Of a stretch of 64,000 nt of DNA, positions 15,653-24,298 are shown one piece after another. Position 1 is the first letter of the stretch. Each line of letters opens with the position of its first letter. The notes under the pieces were generated by a model. That model made no database searches. It worked only from the letters and a program-made list of their open reading frames with translations, and was not told the origin of the DNA. A program made the translations under genes and the position numbers. This stretch comes from Robiginitomaculum antarcticum DSM 21748 (GTDB taxonomy: Bacteria; Pseudomonadota; Alphaproteobacteria; Caulobacterales; Maricaulaceae): the NCBI RefSeq assembly GCF_000365025.1, contig NZ_KB823013.1:310001-374000 (forward strand). Direction: 5' to 3'.

Positions 15653-16305
15653 GCGCCTATAGTTTGCAAAGCTATGGCGATGACGCCCTCTTAATCGAAT
15701 TTCAAGACGATCAGAGCGGGTCGCTGACAGGGTATGTGCAAAGCCTGCGCGCCTGCGGATTGTTCTCCGACGTCATCCCCGCCTACCGCTCGATCACGGT
15801 TCAATTTGACCCTAAAATATCGCGCGAGACTGATGTACGCGCGGCCATTACGGCAGCGCTGGCCCATCCCGTAAATGTCACAGCAGGCCCGATCATTAAA
15901 GTGCCGGTCTATTATAGCGGGCCGGATTTAACGGCCGCCGCTAAAATGCTCGGTCTGTCGCGCCAGGCCTTGATCAAAGCCCATAGCGCGCCCGTTTATG
16001 ACGTGGCCTTTTTAGGCTTTCTGCCCGGCTTTACATTTCTATCAGGCCTGCCGCGCGCGCTATCGCTGCCCCGTCATGATACGCCGCGCATCCGCGTCGG
16101 CGCGGGCAGTGTCGGTATTGCGGGGGATCAGACCGGGATTTACGCCCTGCCCAGTCCGGGCGGATGGCAGATTTTAGGCCGCACGCCCTGGCGTTTGTTC
16201 CGCCCTGAGGCGTCTGAACCGTTCCGCTTTCGCGCGGGAGACCGTTTGGCCTTCACGCCGATTACCAAGTCCGAATATGGCGCGTTGTCGGAGCATGATG
16301 AATGA
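15649..16305 (+). CDS. pxpB: 5-oxoprolinase subunit B (KipI-like)
   Basis: A 218-aa protein starting at GTG (15649), which overlaps the pxpA stop by 4 nt. It carries the YGDDALLIEF start typical of the allophanate hydrolase subunit 1/KipI family. The central VAFLGFLPGFTFLSGLP, then PRHDTPRIRVGAGSVGIAG and PGGWQILGRTP, are diagnostic of this family. With PxpC it forms the part of 5-oxoprolinase that handles the phosphorylated intermediate. The stop overlaps the pxpC ATG. Confidence 0.93.
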   Translation: MSAYSLQSYGDDALLIEFQDDQSGSLTGYVQSLRACGLFSDVIPAYRSITVQFDPKISRETDVRAAITAALAHPVNVTAGPIIKVPVYYSGPDLTAAAKMLGLSRQALIKAHSAPVYDVAFLGFLPGFTFLSGLPRALSLPRHDTPRIRVGAGSVGIAGDQTGIYALPSPGGWQILGRTPWRLFRPEASEPFRFRAGDRLAFTPITKSEYGALSEHDE

Positions 16306-17177
16306 GCGCCGCTCTTAAAATTATATCGGGCGGTGTGCAAACCACCGTGCAGGACCCGGGCCGCGCGGGCCTGCGCCATATGGGCGTTCCGGCCGGCGGC
16401 GCCGCTGACCCTCGCGCCTTGATGCGCGCCAATGACTGCATGGGTAATCAGGCCGGAGCTGCGGCGCTGGAATTCACCCTGACCGGGCCGCATATCCGGT
16501 TTAGCGGCGATACAGCCTTTGCCGTCACCGGAGCGGTTTGTGATATCATGCTGGATGGCCGCAGGGTCGCGCCCTATCAGGGCCATGTCGCGAAAGCGGG
16601 TAGCGTATTGGAGGTCGGCGCGGTCATGCATGGCGCACGCGGCTATATCAGCTTTGACCGGGAGATCATGTGCCGCGCTTTTGGCGGATCTAAATCCACC
16701 CATATTTATTCGGCGCTGGGCGGACATGAAGGCCGCGCTCTGATCAAAGGTGACGGGATTGCGCTCGGCCCGCGCAGCGGCGCGGCCATAAGCAGCGCCG
16801 AGCCTTTGCGCATCACTACGCCGCACGTACTGCGGATTTTACCCGGGCCGGAATATGACCGCCTGACGGATAAAGCCAAAACGCTTCTTACCATGGCGCG
16901 CTTTAGCGCCAGCCCGCAAACCGACCGCATGGGCGCGCGTCTGATCGGGCCGAAACTGGGCTTGAGATTACGCCAGCATATGATCAGCAGCGCGCTTCTG
17001 CCCGGCACTTTACAGCTCCCTGCAGGCGGGCAAATCGTGCTGTCACTTGTCGATAGTCACTGCACCGGCGGATATGTCCGCGCCGCGCGGGTGATCACGC
17101 GCGACCTGCCGCTCACTGGGCAAATCCGTCCCGGCGCGCCGATCTGGTTTCGCTGGGCGACTGAGGCTGATCTTTAA
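16302..17177 (+). CDS. pxpC: 5-oxoprolinase subunit C (KipA-like)
   Basis: A 291-aa protein of the allophanate hydrolase subunit 2/KipA family. It contains VQDPGRAGLRHMGVPAGGAADP at about residues 14-35, followed by NPxx-like small-residue turns, ILPGPEYDRL near 181 and DRMGARLIGP near 207. Its ATG overlaps the pxpB TGA. It completes the pxpABC operon, with no further gene before the toxin-antitoxin unit. It acts in the cytoplasm in pyroglutamate recycling. Confidence 0.93.
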   Translation: MSAALKIISGGVQTTVQDPGRAGLRHMGVPAGGAADPRALMRANDCMGNQAGAAALEFTLTGPHIRFSGDTAFAVTGAVCDIMLDGRRVAPYQGHVAKAGSVLEVGAVMHGARGYISFDREIMCRAFGGSKSTHIYSALGGHEGRALIKGDGIALGPRSGAAISSAEPLRITTPHVLRILPGPEYDRLTDKAKTLLTMARFSASPQTDRMGARLIGPKLGLRLRQHMISSALLPGTLQLPAGGQIVLSLVDSHCTGGYVRAARVITRDLPLTGQIRPGAPIWFRWATEADL

Positions 17178-17212
17178 AGCGCGGTGAAATATCTTCTAAT
17201 TTAACAGTATTG

Positions 17213-17237
17213 ATGCTATAATGCAGCATAACTGCAT
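17213..17237 (+). promoter_or_regulatory. Promoter -10 box and overlapping operator-like palindromes of the TA pair
   Basis: A consensus TATAAT lies at 17217-17222. Overlapping it are two inverted repeats: ATGCT/AGCAT (17213-17217 and 17225-17229) and ATGCAG-CATAA-CTGCAT (17221-17237). This fits autorepression by a ribbon-helix-helix antitoxin, whose gene starts at 17254. No strong -35 is visible. Confidence 0.5.
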
Positions 17238-17253
17238 CGCTATAGGATATAGT

Positions 17254-17517
17254 ATGACCCGCGCCAGCATATCTCTCACAGAGCCAAATGATGAATGGAT
17301 TCAGACGCAGATTGACAGCAAAGAATATTCGAGCCGGAGTGATCTGATAAATGATATTCTTCGCAAAGCCCGCAAAGACAATGATGACCTCGCATTTATC
17401 AGAGCCAAACTCATCGCATCAGAGCAGTCTTTAGAAAAGCATGGGGCTATCGAAATTTCAGAAGTGGACTTATTAAAAAAGATTAAAGCCAAAGTTATAC
17501 AAGATGGCTCGCTTTAA
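17254..17517 (+). CDS. parD: ParD-like ribbon-helix-helix antitoxin
   Basis: About 87 aa from the ATG at 17254, chosen because AGGATA precedes it and MTRASISL starts a typical RHH beta strand; an upstream in-frame ATG at 17221 lies in the operator. The N-terminal half is RHH (ISLTEPNDEWIQTQIDSKEYSSRSDLINDILRKA), the CopG/ParD signature. The C-terminal half is charged and should wrap the toxin. It overlaps the toxin start by 14 nt, the usual order antitoxin then toxin. It should repress its own promoter. Confidence 0.85.
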   Translation: MTRASISLTEPNDEWIQTQIDSKEYSSRSDLINDILRKARKDNDDLAFIRAKLIASEQSLEKHGAIEISEVDLLKKIKAKVIQDGSL

Positions 17518-17791
17518 GCTCACTCCGGATGCGGAAGACGATATCACACGAATATATCGGTATGGCGTTCAAAATTGGGGCGTAGATGCGGCAGATAAAT
17601 ACTATAGTGAACTTTATCAACATTTTAGAATTTTGGCTAATGACCCTTTGCTTTATCCGACGGTTGACCATGTGCGTTTAGGCTATCGAAGGTCACTATG
17701 TGAGAATGAAATGGTTTATTATCGCATCAGTGATTATGGCATTTTAATCGTGGGAGTTATTGGCCGTCAGGACACGTCACTGCGGTTTTAA
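17504..17791 (+). CDS. parE: ParE/RelE-family toxin
   Basis: A 95-aa toxin with the family pattern: KLTPDAEDDITRIYRYGVQNWG at the start, then a Tyr-rich helix (ADKYYSELYQHF), YRRSLCENEMVYYRI and a final strand GVIGRQD. Length and order fit the ParE superfamily; ParE poisons DNA gyrase while RelE cuts mRNA, and the subfamily cannot be settled by eye. The start lies inside the antitoxin gene. Its TAA overlaps the convergent glk stop by a few bases, showing a compact insertion between pxpC and glk. Confidence 0.85.
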   Translation: MARFKLTPDAEDDITRIYRYGVQNWGVDAADKYYSELYQHFRILANDPLLYPTVDHVRLGYRRSLCENEMVYYRISDYGILIVGVIGRQDTSLRF

Positions 17792-18762
17792 ATCGCGGCG
17801 CTGGCTGCGCCGTAAAGCGCGGTGAAATGCGCCATGATGATTTTGACGGGGATGTCCTGGACAAACCAGCTGCCGGAGCCGCGGCTGCGGAAATGGGATT
17901 TAAAATCGCTATCATTGATAAAGGGCGCGATATGGCGTGACACCCCGCCGCCAATACATACGCCGCCCGCCGCGCCGAGGCCGAGCGCGACATTACCGCC
18001 ATAGCCGCCCAGAATATTGCAAAACACGTCAATGCATTTGCGCGCGACGCCCGTTTCGTCAGCGAGCCCGGCATCAATAATTTCCGTCTCTTTCTGACAG
18101 ACCGGACTTTCATCCCAAATATCGCAAAGCGCCAGATAAAGCCGCAGAAAGCCCGGGCCGGATAGAATGGTTTCGAAACTGACATAAATTATGTCGCGCG
18201 ACAGGCGGTCGAGCACTTGGCGCTGGATCGGAGTTTGCGGCGCAAAACCGATATGTCCGCCTTCCGTCGCGACGATCTGGCGGTCTCTGAGCGACTGTCC
18301 GGGCAGAGGCGGCAAGACGCAGGACAGGCCCAAACCCGTGCCGGGGCCAAGCACGGCAATGTTTTTGCTACGGTCAAATTCGCCAGGAATAACAGACTGG
18401 AATCCTTCATCAGGGATAACCATGGCGCCGCGCGCCAAGGCGACAAAGTCATTCATGACAATGGCCTCATTAAAGCCGAAATTATCACGGAGCTTACGCT
18501 CGCTCACGATCCATTCCGTATTGGTCATGCGGATCTCATCATCAAATTTCGGTCCGGCAAAAGCAAAGCTGGCGCGCGTCGGCGTCTCAGAAATACTGTC
18601 CAGATAGGCCGACACAGCCGCATCGAAATTCGGGAAATTACGGACGGGATGCCGTTCTGATTTATGCAGCGCAATCGCGCCCGCATCTGTGCGCTCGGCC
18701 AAAGCGAAACGTACATTTGTACCGCCAATATCCCCGACAAGTACGGGGTCTTTCACCGCCAT
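17788..18762 (-). CDS. glk: Glucokinase (Entner-Doudoroff operon copy)
   Basis: ATP-dependent glucokinase of the E. coli Glk type, 324 aa. It has the phosphate motif VGDIGGTNVRFALAE at about residues 8-22, MNDFVALARG near 103, VLGPGTGLG near 137 and EGGHIGFAP near 165. It makes glucose 6-phosphate in the cytoplasm, the substrate of zwf. It is the last gene of zwf-pgl-edd-glk; its ATG overlaps the edd stop by one base. A second glk lies at 24299. Confidence 0.93.
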   Translation of the reverse strand: MAVKDPVLVGDIGGTNVRFALAERTDAGAIALHKSERHPVRNFPNFDAAVSAYLDSISETPTRASFAFAGPKFDDEIRMTNTEWIVSERKLRDNFGFNEAIVMNDFVALARGAMVIPDEGFQSVIPGEFDRSKNIAVLGPGTGLGLSCVLPPLPGQSLRDRQIVATEGGHIGFAPQTPIQRQVLDRLSRDIIYVSFETILSGPGFLRLYLALCDIWDESPVCQKETEIIDAGLADETGVARKCIDVFCNILGGYGGNVALGLGAAGGVCIGGGVSRHIAPFINDSDFKSHFRSRGSGSWFVQDIPVKIIMAHFTALYGAASAAI

Positions 18763-20630
18763 CAGACCGGCGCTTTCGTCAAGTCCCGGGTGTGTAGCGG
18801 CGCGTCTTCGAGTGTGCCGAGTATAGTCGCGCCTTCTTCGGCGGACGAGACTACGCGGCGCATTGCGCCAAACATATTCATGCCCAGCGCGGCGCGGCTT
18901 CGATATTTTGGAGCCTCCGCCAGAGGGCGGGCCTCAAATTCTGCCGGCGCAACATCAACGTGCAGGGTTCCGGCCTCGCAGTCCAGATGCATCATATCAC
19001 CATCGCGCACGCGGCCAATCGGTCCGCCATGCAAGGCTTCGGGGCACATGTGAATAGCAGAAGGCACCTTGCCCGACGCGCCGGACATGCGTCCATCCGT
19101 GACCAGCGCAATCTGAAACCCTTTATCCTGCAGGGCGCCCAACACAGGGGTGAGCTTGTGCAGCTCCGGCATGCCATTGGCCGCCGGGCCCTGAAAGCGG
19201 ATGACGGCAATAAAATCACGCTCGCACTGCCCGGCCTTAAACGCCTCCATCAGCGCGTTTTGATTATCAAACACCATAGCGGGCGCGCTGACTTTTTGAT
19301 GCTCCGCGCTGACCGCAGAAACTTTCGAGACGGCGCGGCCCAGATTACCCTTGATCAGCGACAGGCCGCCATCATGGCGAAACGGCTTATCGACGTGGGA
19401 GAGAATTTCGGGATCCAGACTTTGCGAAGGCGCGGCGCGGTAGACCATTGAATCGCCATCCAGAACCGGCTCCTGCGTATAACGCGCTATGCCGCCCTCT
19501 CCGGCAATGGTTTTAACATCGTCATGTAACAGCCCTGATGACAGCATTTCCGCAATCAAATAGCCCATACCGCCGGCCGCATGGAAGTGATTAACATCGG
19601 CCAGACCGTTAGGATAAATCTTGCAAATAAGCGGTACGGCTTTTGAAATATCAGACAGGTCATCCCAGTTGATGATGATGCCCGCCGCGCGCGCAATGGC
19701 GATAATATGGATCGCCAAATTGGTTGACCCGCCCGTCGCCATAAGGCCGGCCATGCCGTTCACAATCGCTTTTTCGTCTACCACATAAGCGGGCGGTGTA
19801 TACTCATTGCCCATAGACGTGATCTGCGCGGCGCGGGCCACGCCCGCTTCGGTCATAGCATCACGCAGTGGCGTGTTGGGATTGATGAATGAGCTGCCCG
19901 GCAGTTGCAGACCCATAATTTCCATCAGCATTTGATTGGAATTGGCTGTGCCGTAAAATGTGCAAGTACCCGGGCTGTGATAGCTCTCGGCCTCGGCCTT
20001 GAGCAGCGCCGCGCGCCCGACCTTGCCTTGCGCGAACTCCTGACGGATGCGCGCTTTTTCACTATTGGGAAGTCCCGACGGCATGGGACCGGCCGGAATA
20101 AAGACGGCGGGAACCCATCCGAAACGCAAAGCCGCCATAATCAAGCCGGGCACAATTTTATCACAAACGCCCAGATATAATGCGGCATCGAACATATCAT
20201 GGGATAGACCGACAGCGGCGCTCATTGCGATCACGTCGCGCGAAAACAGCGATAGCTCCATACCGTCCTGGCCTTGGGTGACGCCGTCACACATGGCGGG
20301 AACGCCGCCCGCAACCTGCGCTACCGCGCCGGATTTGCGCGCTGCTTTGCGGATAATTTCAGGGTATTTCTCGAACGGCTGATGCGCGGAGAGCATATCA
20401 TTATAAGCCGTGATAATGCCGATATTGGGCCATTTCGCGCCGAAAAGCTGCGTCTTGTCATGAAGAGGGCAGGCCGCGCTGGCATGGGCCAGATTGCCTT
20501 CGGTCAGGCGCATACGGCGCGGCCCCTCGCGCATTTGCGACTCGACAGCGGCCAGATAAGCGGCGCGCGTCTGAGTTGAGCGCTTAATGATGCGCGCGGT
20601 GACATCTTTGAGGGTGGCATTGATAGTCAT
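18762..20630 (-). CDS. edd: 6-phosphogluconate dehydratase
   Basis: Edd converts 6-phosphogluconate to KDPG, the committed step of the Entner-Doudoroff pathway. From the ATG at 20630, which follows AGGAGT, the protein is about 622 aa, near the usual 600-610. Motifs of the IlvD/Edd family include [40 protein letters not shown] and [12 protein letters not shown]. The cysteines in CDGVTQG and CDKIVPG fit the Fe-S site. No eda gene is in the cluster. It lies 7 nt after pgl. Confidence 0.96.
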   Translation of the reverse strand: MTINATLKDVTARIIKRSTQTRAAYLAAVESQMREGPRRMRLTEGNLAHASAACPLHDKTQLFGAKWPNIGIITAYNDMLSAHQPFEKYPEIIRKAARKSGAVAQVAGGVPAMCDGVTQGQDGMELSLFSRDVIAMSAAVGLSHDMFDAALYLGVCDKIVPGLIMAALRFGWVPAVFIPAGPMPSGLPNSEKARIRQEFAQGKVGRAALLKAEAESYHSPGTCTFYGTANSNQMLMEIMGLQLPGSSFINPNTPLRDAMTEAGVARAAQITSMGNEYTPPAYVVDEKAIVNGMAGLMATGGSTNLAIHIIAIARAAGIIINWDDLSDISKAVPLICKIYPNGLADVNHFHAAGGMGYLIAEMLSSGLLHDDVKTIAGEGGIARYTQEPVLDGDSMVYRAAPSQSLDPEILSHVDKPFRHDGGLSLIKGNLGRAVSKVSAVSAEHQKVSAPAMVFDNQNALMEAFKAGQCERDFIAVIRFQGPAANGMPELHKLTPVLGALQDKGFQIALVTDGRMSGASGKVPSAIHMCPEALHGGPIGRVRDGDMMHLDCEAGTLHVDVAPAEFEARPLAEAPKYRSRAALGMNMFGAMRRVVSSAEEGATILGTLEDAPLHTRDLTKAPV

Positions 20631-20637
20631 AGGACTC

Positions 20638-21363
20638 CTAATCACACATCAGAACGGTAAGGCGCGCGCCGCTATCAAGCAAGGCGCGAACGGGAGCGTC
20701 CATCTCGTCTTTGTCCAGCGCAGCCATAAAGACGTCGCGTTTGGCGGCGCCGGGAATAAATAAAATGACATTGCGCGTACTGACCACGGCCGGACGTGTC
20801 AGGGTCATGCGTGAGGGGAAATCGCCGGCGCCGGAGCATCCTGTAGCATCGACCGCCATGGCCAGATCCGCCGCATTTTTATCCAATGCCGCCGCCAGAT
20901 CGCCGCTTGCGGGAAACCAGCTGGCCGTATGGCCGTCTGTCCCCATGCCCATTACGGCGACGTCAAAGGGCTGCCCCAGCTCCATATAAAACCGCGAGAT
21001 AATGGGCGCGCCTATTTGCGCGGACTCGTGATCCGTCACCATAGGCAAAAGATGCGCGCCTGCCGCCTCATTTTGCAAAAGGGTCTCACGGATAAATGTC
21101 GCGTTTGATCCCGGCTCGCCCTCTTTGACCCAGCGTTCATCCACAAGTCCGACAAAGATTGCCTCCCAGAGCAGATCCTGTTTAGACAAAGCCTGATAGA
21201 GCGGTTTGGGACTTGATCCGCCGGAGACCATAAAGCTGGCCTTAGCGCGTTTGGCCACAGCCAAATCCAGCTCTGCGGTAATGATCTCGCTGGCGACGCT
21301 CACCGCCTCGTCTTTGGACGACAGATTGAGCAGGCGCGCGCCATTGGCATTGATGTCAGACAT
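20638..21363 (-). CDS. pgl: 6-phosphogluconolactonase
   Basis: Pgl hydrolyses 6-phosphogluconolactone between Zwf and Edd. The ATG at 21363 (MSDINANG) gives about 241 aa, the family size; the longer frame upstream runs through the zwf coding region and is rejected. It contains [22 protein letters not shown] and [14 protein letters not shown], the DevB/Pgl signature. The start overlaps the end of zwf by 8 nt, so the two are coupled. Confidence 0.94.
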   Translation of the reverse strand: MSDINANGARLLNLSSKDEAVSVASEIITAELDLAVAKRAKASFMVSGGSSPKPLYQALSKQDLLWEAIFVGLVDERWVKEGEPGSNATFIRETLLQNEAAGAHLLPMVTDHESAQIGAPIISRFYMELGQPFDVAVMGMGTDGHTASWFPASGDLAAALDKNAADLAMAVDATGCSGAGDFPSRMTLTRPAVVSTRNVILFIPGAAKRDVFMAALDKDEMDAPVRALLDSGARLTVLMCD

Positions 21364-22945
21364 CAGGGCGGCTCCACCATGTGCGCTTGTCCAACTCGAG
21401 CAGATGCTGAGCGTCTCCCGGCCCGTCTGCGCCTGCCGGATAAGGCTGTACATTTTGCTGTGTTTGCGACCAGGCGTCCTGAATTTGATCCACCCATGTC
21501 CAGGCCGCTTCGACTTCGTCGCGGCGCATAAACAGCGCAAGCCGTCCGCGCACAACATCCATCAACAAGCGTTCATAAGCGTCCGGATAGCGCGTGGTAA
21601 ATGCCTCGTCATAGGTCAAATCCAGCGGCCAGCTTTTCACCCGCAGCCCCCCCGCGCCCGGCTCTTTGATCTCAACCCATAAATTCACGCTCTCATCAGG
21701 CTGTAGCCGGATGACGAGGCGGTTAGGGTTTAGCTTCGTGCCCGCGCCGAAGACGCTGTGCGGCACCGGTTTGAACTGCACCACGATTTCGGAAAACCGA
21801 CCCGACATGCGCTTGCCTGTGCGCAGATAGATCGGCACGCCCGCCCAGCGCCAGTTTTCAACCTCGGTCTTGATCGCGACAAAAGTTTCCGTCAGTGATT
21901 GCTCGCCGTCTTTAATGTCGGAGTTGTCGTCTCCGATCAGCTCATCGATATAGCCCTCAACTGTCTCGCCATCGACCTGCCCGGGTGCATATTGACCGCG
22001 CACCGTAAAGCTCGCAACATTATCCGGTGTGATCGGACGCAGCGCCTTTAGCACTTTGATCTTTTCAGTACGGATGGCGTCACCGTCCAGACTGTCCGGC
22101 GGCTCCATACAGGTCAGGCATAAAAGCTGCAGCAAATGGTTTTGCACCATATCACGCAGCGCGCCGGATTTATCATAATAAGCTTCGCGCCCTGCTACGC
22201 CAATGCTCTCCGCTGCCGTAATCTGGATGTGGTCGATAGACTCGCGCGTCCAAAGCGGCTCGAACAGGATATTGGCAAAGCGCAGAACCATCAAATTCTG
22301 AACGGTTTCTTTCCCTAAATAATGATCAATCCGGTAAATCCGGTTTTCATCAAAAACCCGGCCGACACCGTTATTGATAATCTCGGCGGACTCGTAATCT
22401 TTGCCGATTGGTTTTTCTAACACGACGCGCGATTGCGGCGTCGCGAGACCGGCAGCGTTTAACCCGTCCGCAATGGGGGCATACATGCGCGGCGGCATGG
22501 CCAGGTAAAAAATACGAATACAGGCGCTGCAGTCCAGCTTGTCGCCCAGCGCCGTCCAGTCACTGTCATCATTCATGACATCAATAGCGACATAATCGAC
22601 CAATTTGCAAAAATCAGCCCATGTCTTTTGATCAAACGGCTCATTGGGGTGGAAGCTCTGAAAGGCCTCGGTGATTTTTTTAATATAGTCATCGCGGCTA
22701 TAGTCAGAACGGCTGACAGCGATAATGCGGCTTTTGCTGTCAAATTGGCGGTCCAGAAAACGGTGATACAGGCTGGGAATGAGTTTGCGGCGGGCCAGAT
22801 CACCCGTGCCGCCGAAAATCACCATCTCAAATGGCGCTACGGGGACAAATTCTGACTGATCCTGCTCAGATTTGACAGACATATCTGCGGGCCCGCGTGC
22901 GGGCGCCCCGGTCTGTGTGTGTGGTGTCGAGCGGCTTTTGCTCAT
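21356..22945 (-). CDS. zwf: Glucose-6-phosphate 1-dehydrogenase
   Basis: Zwf oxidises glucose 6-phosphate with NAD(P)+. The protein is 529 aa with an N-terminal extension of about 35 residues before VIFGGTGDLARRKLIPSLY. If the ATG at 22882 is the true start, the extension shrinks to about 15. The active-site block RIDHYLGKETVQN and the EKPIGKD segment are intact. As first gene of zwf-pgl-edd-glk it is preceded 49 nt upstream by a perfect LacI-type palindrome. Confidence 0.96.
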   Translation of the reverse strand: MSKSRSTPHTQTGAPARGPADMSVKSEQDQSEFVPVAPFEMVIFGGTGDLARRKLIPSLYHRFLDRQFDSKSRIIAVSRSDYSRDDYIKKITEAFQSFHPNEPFDQKTWADFCKLVDYVAIDVMNDDSDWTALGDKLDCSACIRIFYLAMPPRMYAPIADGLNAAGLATPQSRVVLEKPIGKDYESAEIINNGVGRVFDENRIYRIDHYLGKETVQNLMVLRFANILFEPLWTRESIDHIQITAAESIGVAGREAYYDKSGALRDMVQNHLLQLLCLTCMEPPDSLDGDAIRTEKIKVLKALRPITPDNVASFTVRGQYAPGQVDGETVEGYIDELIGDDNSDIKDGEQSLTETFVAIKTEVENWRWAGVPIYLRTGKRMSGRFSEIVVQFKPVPHSVFGAGTKLNPNRLVIRLQPDESVNLWVEIKEPGAGGLRVKSWPLDLTYDEAFTTRYPDAYERLLMDVVRGRLALFMRRDEVEAAWTWVDQIQDAWSQTQQNVQPYPAGADGPGDAQHLLELDKRTWWSRPDV

Positions 22946-22993
22946 AATATGGCCCCGATTATGTAGAACAATAAGCGCTGACCTAACCGTAAA

Positions 22994-23009
22994 TTGACAG
23001 CGCTGTCAA
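22994..23009. promoter_or_regulatory. LacI-type operator upstream of zwf
   Basis: TTGACAGCGCTGTCAA is a perfect 16-bp palindrome with a central CG, as expected for a LacI/GalR-family site. Read on the minus strand its TTGACA could serve as a -35 with TTAGGT 17 nt on, so a bound repressor would block the zwf promoter. The almost identical copy at 24154-24169 supports recognition by the LacI-type product encoded between them. Confidence 0.75.
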
Positions 23010-23020
23010 ACACAGTGTGG

Positions 23021-24040
23021 TCATGCGGCATGCGGCGGCGCAGTCGAAGCGCGAACGATAATATTGTGATCCAGCATCAGCGTCGGGATATCTTCGTCCA
23101 GCTTGGTCACGCCATTGATCAAAAGGCGCGCGGCGCGGGCCCCCATTTCGTGAATGGGTTGCCGGATCGTCGTCAGCGGCGGCCAGAGCACAGCGGCCAG
23201 CGCCGTATCGTCAAAACCGGCGACAGACAGATCGCCCGGCACGGAAATCTTCATCTTACCCGCAACAGCAATGACCCCCGCCGCCATATCATCATTAGAG
23301 GCGAAGATCGCGCTGGGGCGCGACGGGCCGTCCAGCATTTTCTGCGCGCAGGCCTTGCCGGACGCAAAAGAAAAGTCCCCCTGTAACATCCGGCCCTGCG
23401 CAACCGGCAGCCCAGCCGCCGCCATAGCAGAGACAAATCCCTGCTTTCGCAGGGCGCTCGCCGCATGATTTGTCGCGCCAATGATAAATCCGATATCTTT
23501 ATGTCCGATAGAGATCAGATATTGCGTCATCTCTTGCGCCGCCGCTGTATCATCCATCGCCACAGAGGGGCCGCGCTTCATCGTTTGCTCTGACGGCGCG
23601 ATCGGAACGTAAGGAATATTAACCACGTCAAAGACATCCATCAGCGCGGGCATCTCCGTTAGAGGCGGCGTCAATATGACGCCGTCAACCGGAAGGCGCT
23701 GCAGCAGAACTTCAAGTTCTGTGCTGATTTCGCCATTGGGCACGCGGACAGGCTCGACCACCAGATGGAAGCCGCGCTTGCGGCAGGCCTCCGTCGCGCC
23801 GGCCTGTATCTTTGCAATATATTCCGCAGACGGATTGTCATATAACAGCGCCAGCAAATATCGCCGCGAACTCGCCAAACCGCGAGCCGACAGGTTTGGA
23901 CGGTAACGCAGTTCCGCCGCAGCAGCCTGGACGCGCTTTCGGGTTTTATCCGTAACATTGGGCTCTTCGTTTAAAACCCGCGAGACGGTCTTCATCGAAA
24001 CGCCCGCCAGCCGTGCGACGTCTGTAATTGTTGCTGTCAT
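23021..24040 (-). CDS. LacI/GalR-family transcriptional regulator of sugar genes
   Basis: A 339-aa repressor. The N-terminal helix-turn-helix ITDVARLAGVSMKTVSRVLN (residues 5-24) and the hinge RPNLSARGLAS (about 52-62) insert into a central CG step. The rest is a periplasmic-binding-like effector domain (LALLYDNPSAEY, DGVILTPPL, FASNDDMAAGV). It sits between zwf and the second glk, each preceded by the same palindrome. The effector could be a sugar phosphate or a disaccharide; the sequence does not say. Similar regulators control Entner-Doudoroff genes in other proteobacteria. Confidence 0.92.
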   Translation of the reverse strand: MTATITDVARLAGVSMKTVSRVLNEEPNVTDKTRKRVQAAAAELRYRPNLSARGLASSRRYLLALLYDNPSAEYIAKIQAGATEACRKRGFHLVVEPVRVPNGEISTELEVLLQRLPVDGVILTPPLTEMPALMDVFDVVNIPYVPIAPSEQTMKRGPSVAMDDTAAAQEMTQYLISIGHKDIGFIIGATNHAASALRKQGFVSAMAAAGLPVAQGRMLQGDFSFASGKACAQKMLDGPSRPSAIFASNDDMAAGVIAVAGKMKISVPGDLSVAGFDDTALAAVLWPPLTTIRQPIHEMGARAARLLINGVTKLDEDIPTLMLDHNIIVRASTAPPHAA

Positions 24041-24153
24041 AGTTCTATTTCGCGGTTCTGCGCGCCCCCAATACTATCGACTAGTAGCGCGGCGCGGGCG
24101 GACAATAAATGGACAATAGCTAAAAAATATCGCCTCCGCTTCAATAGCTATGA

Positions 24154-24169
24154 TTGACAGCGCTGTCAT
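24154..24169. promoter_or_regulatory. LacI-type operator upstream of the second glk
   Basis: TTGACAGCGCTGTCAT matches the zwf operator at 15 of 16 bases. It lies in the 258-bp divergent gap between the LacI gene and glk. Its TTGACA may be the -35 of a plus-strand promoter, with TAACAG 17 nt downstream. It may also allow autoregulation of the LacI gene. The rest of the gap (24041-24298) holds no gene. Confidence 0.72.
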
Positions 24170-24298
24170 GTCTACATAACAGGATTAAAGCCGGAGGATA
24201 AAATAAACCGAAGCGGCCAACGGGGGAGACGAGAACATGCAGCACGGTGATATGAATATCGCGCGTTTGCGCCGGGCACCTGATACGGCGGAGGGGGC

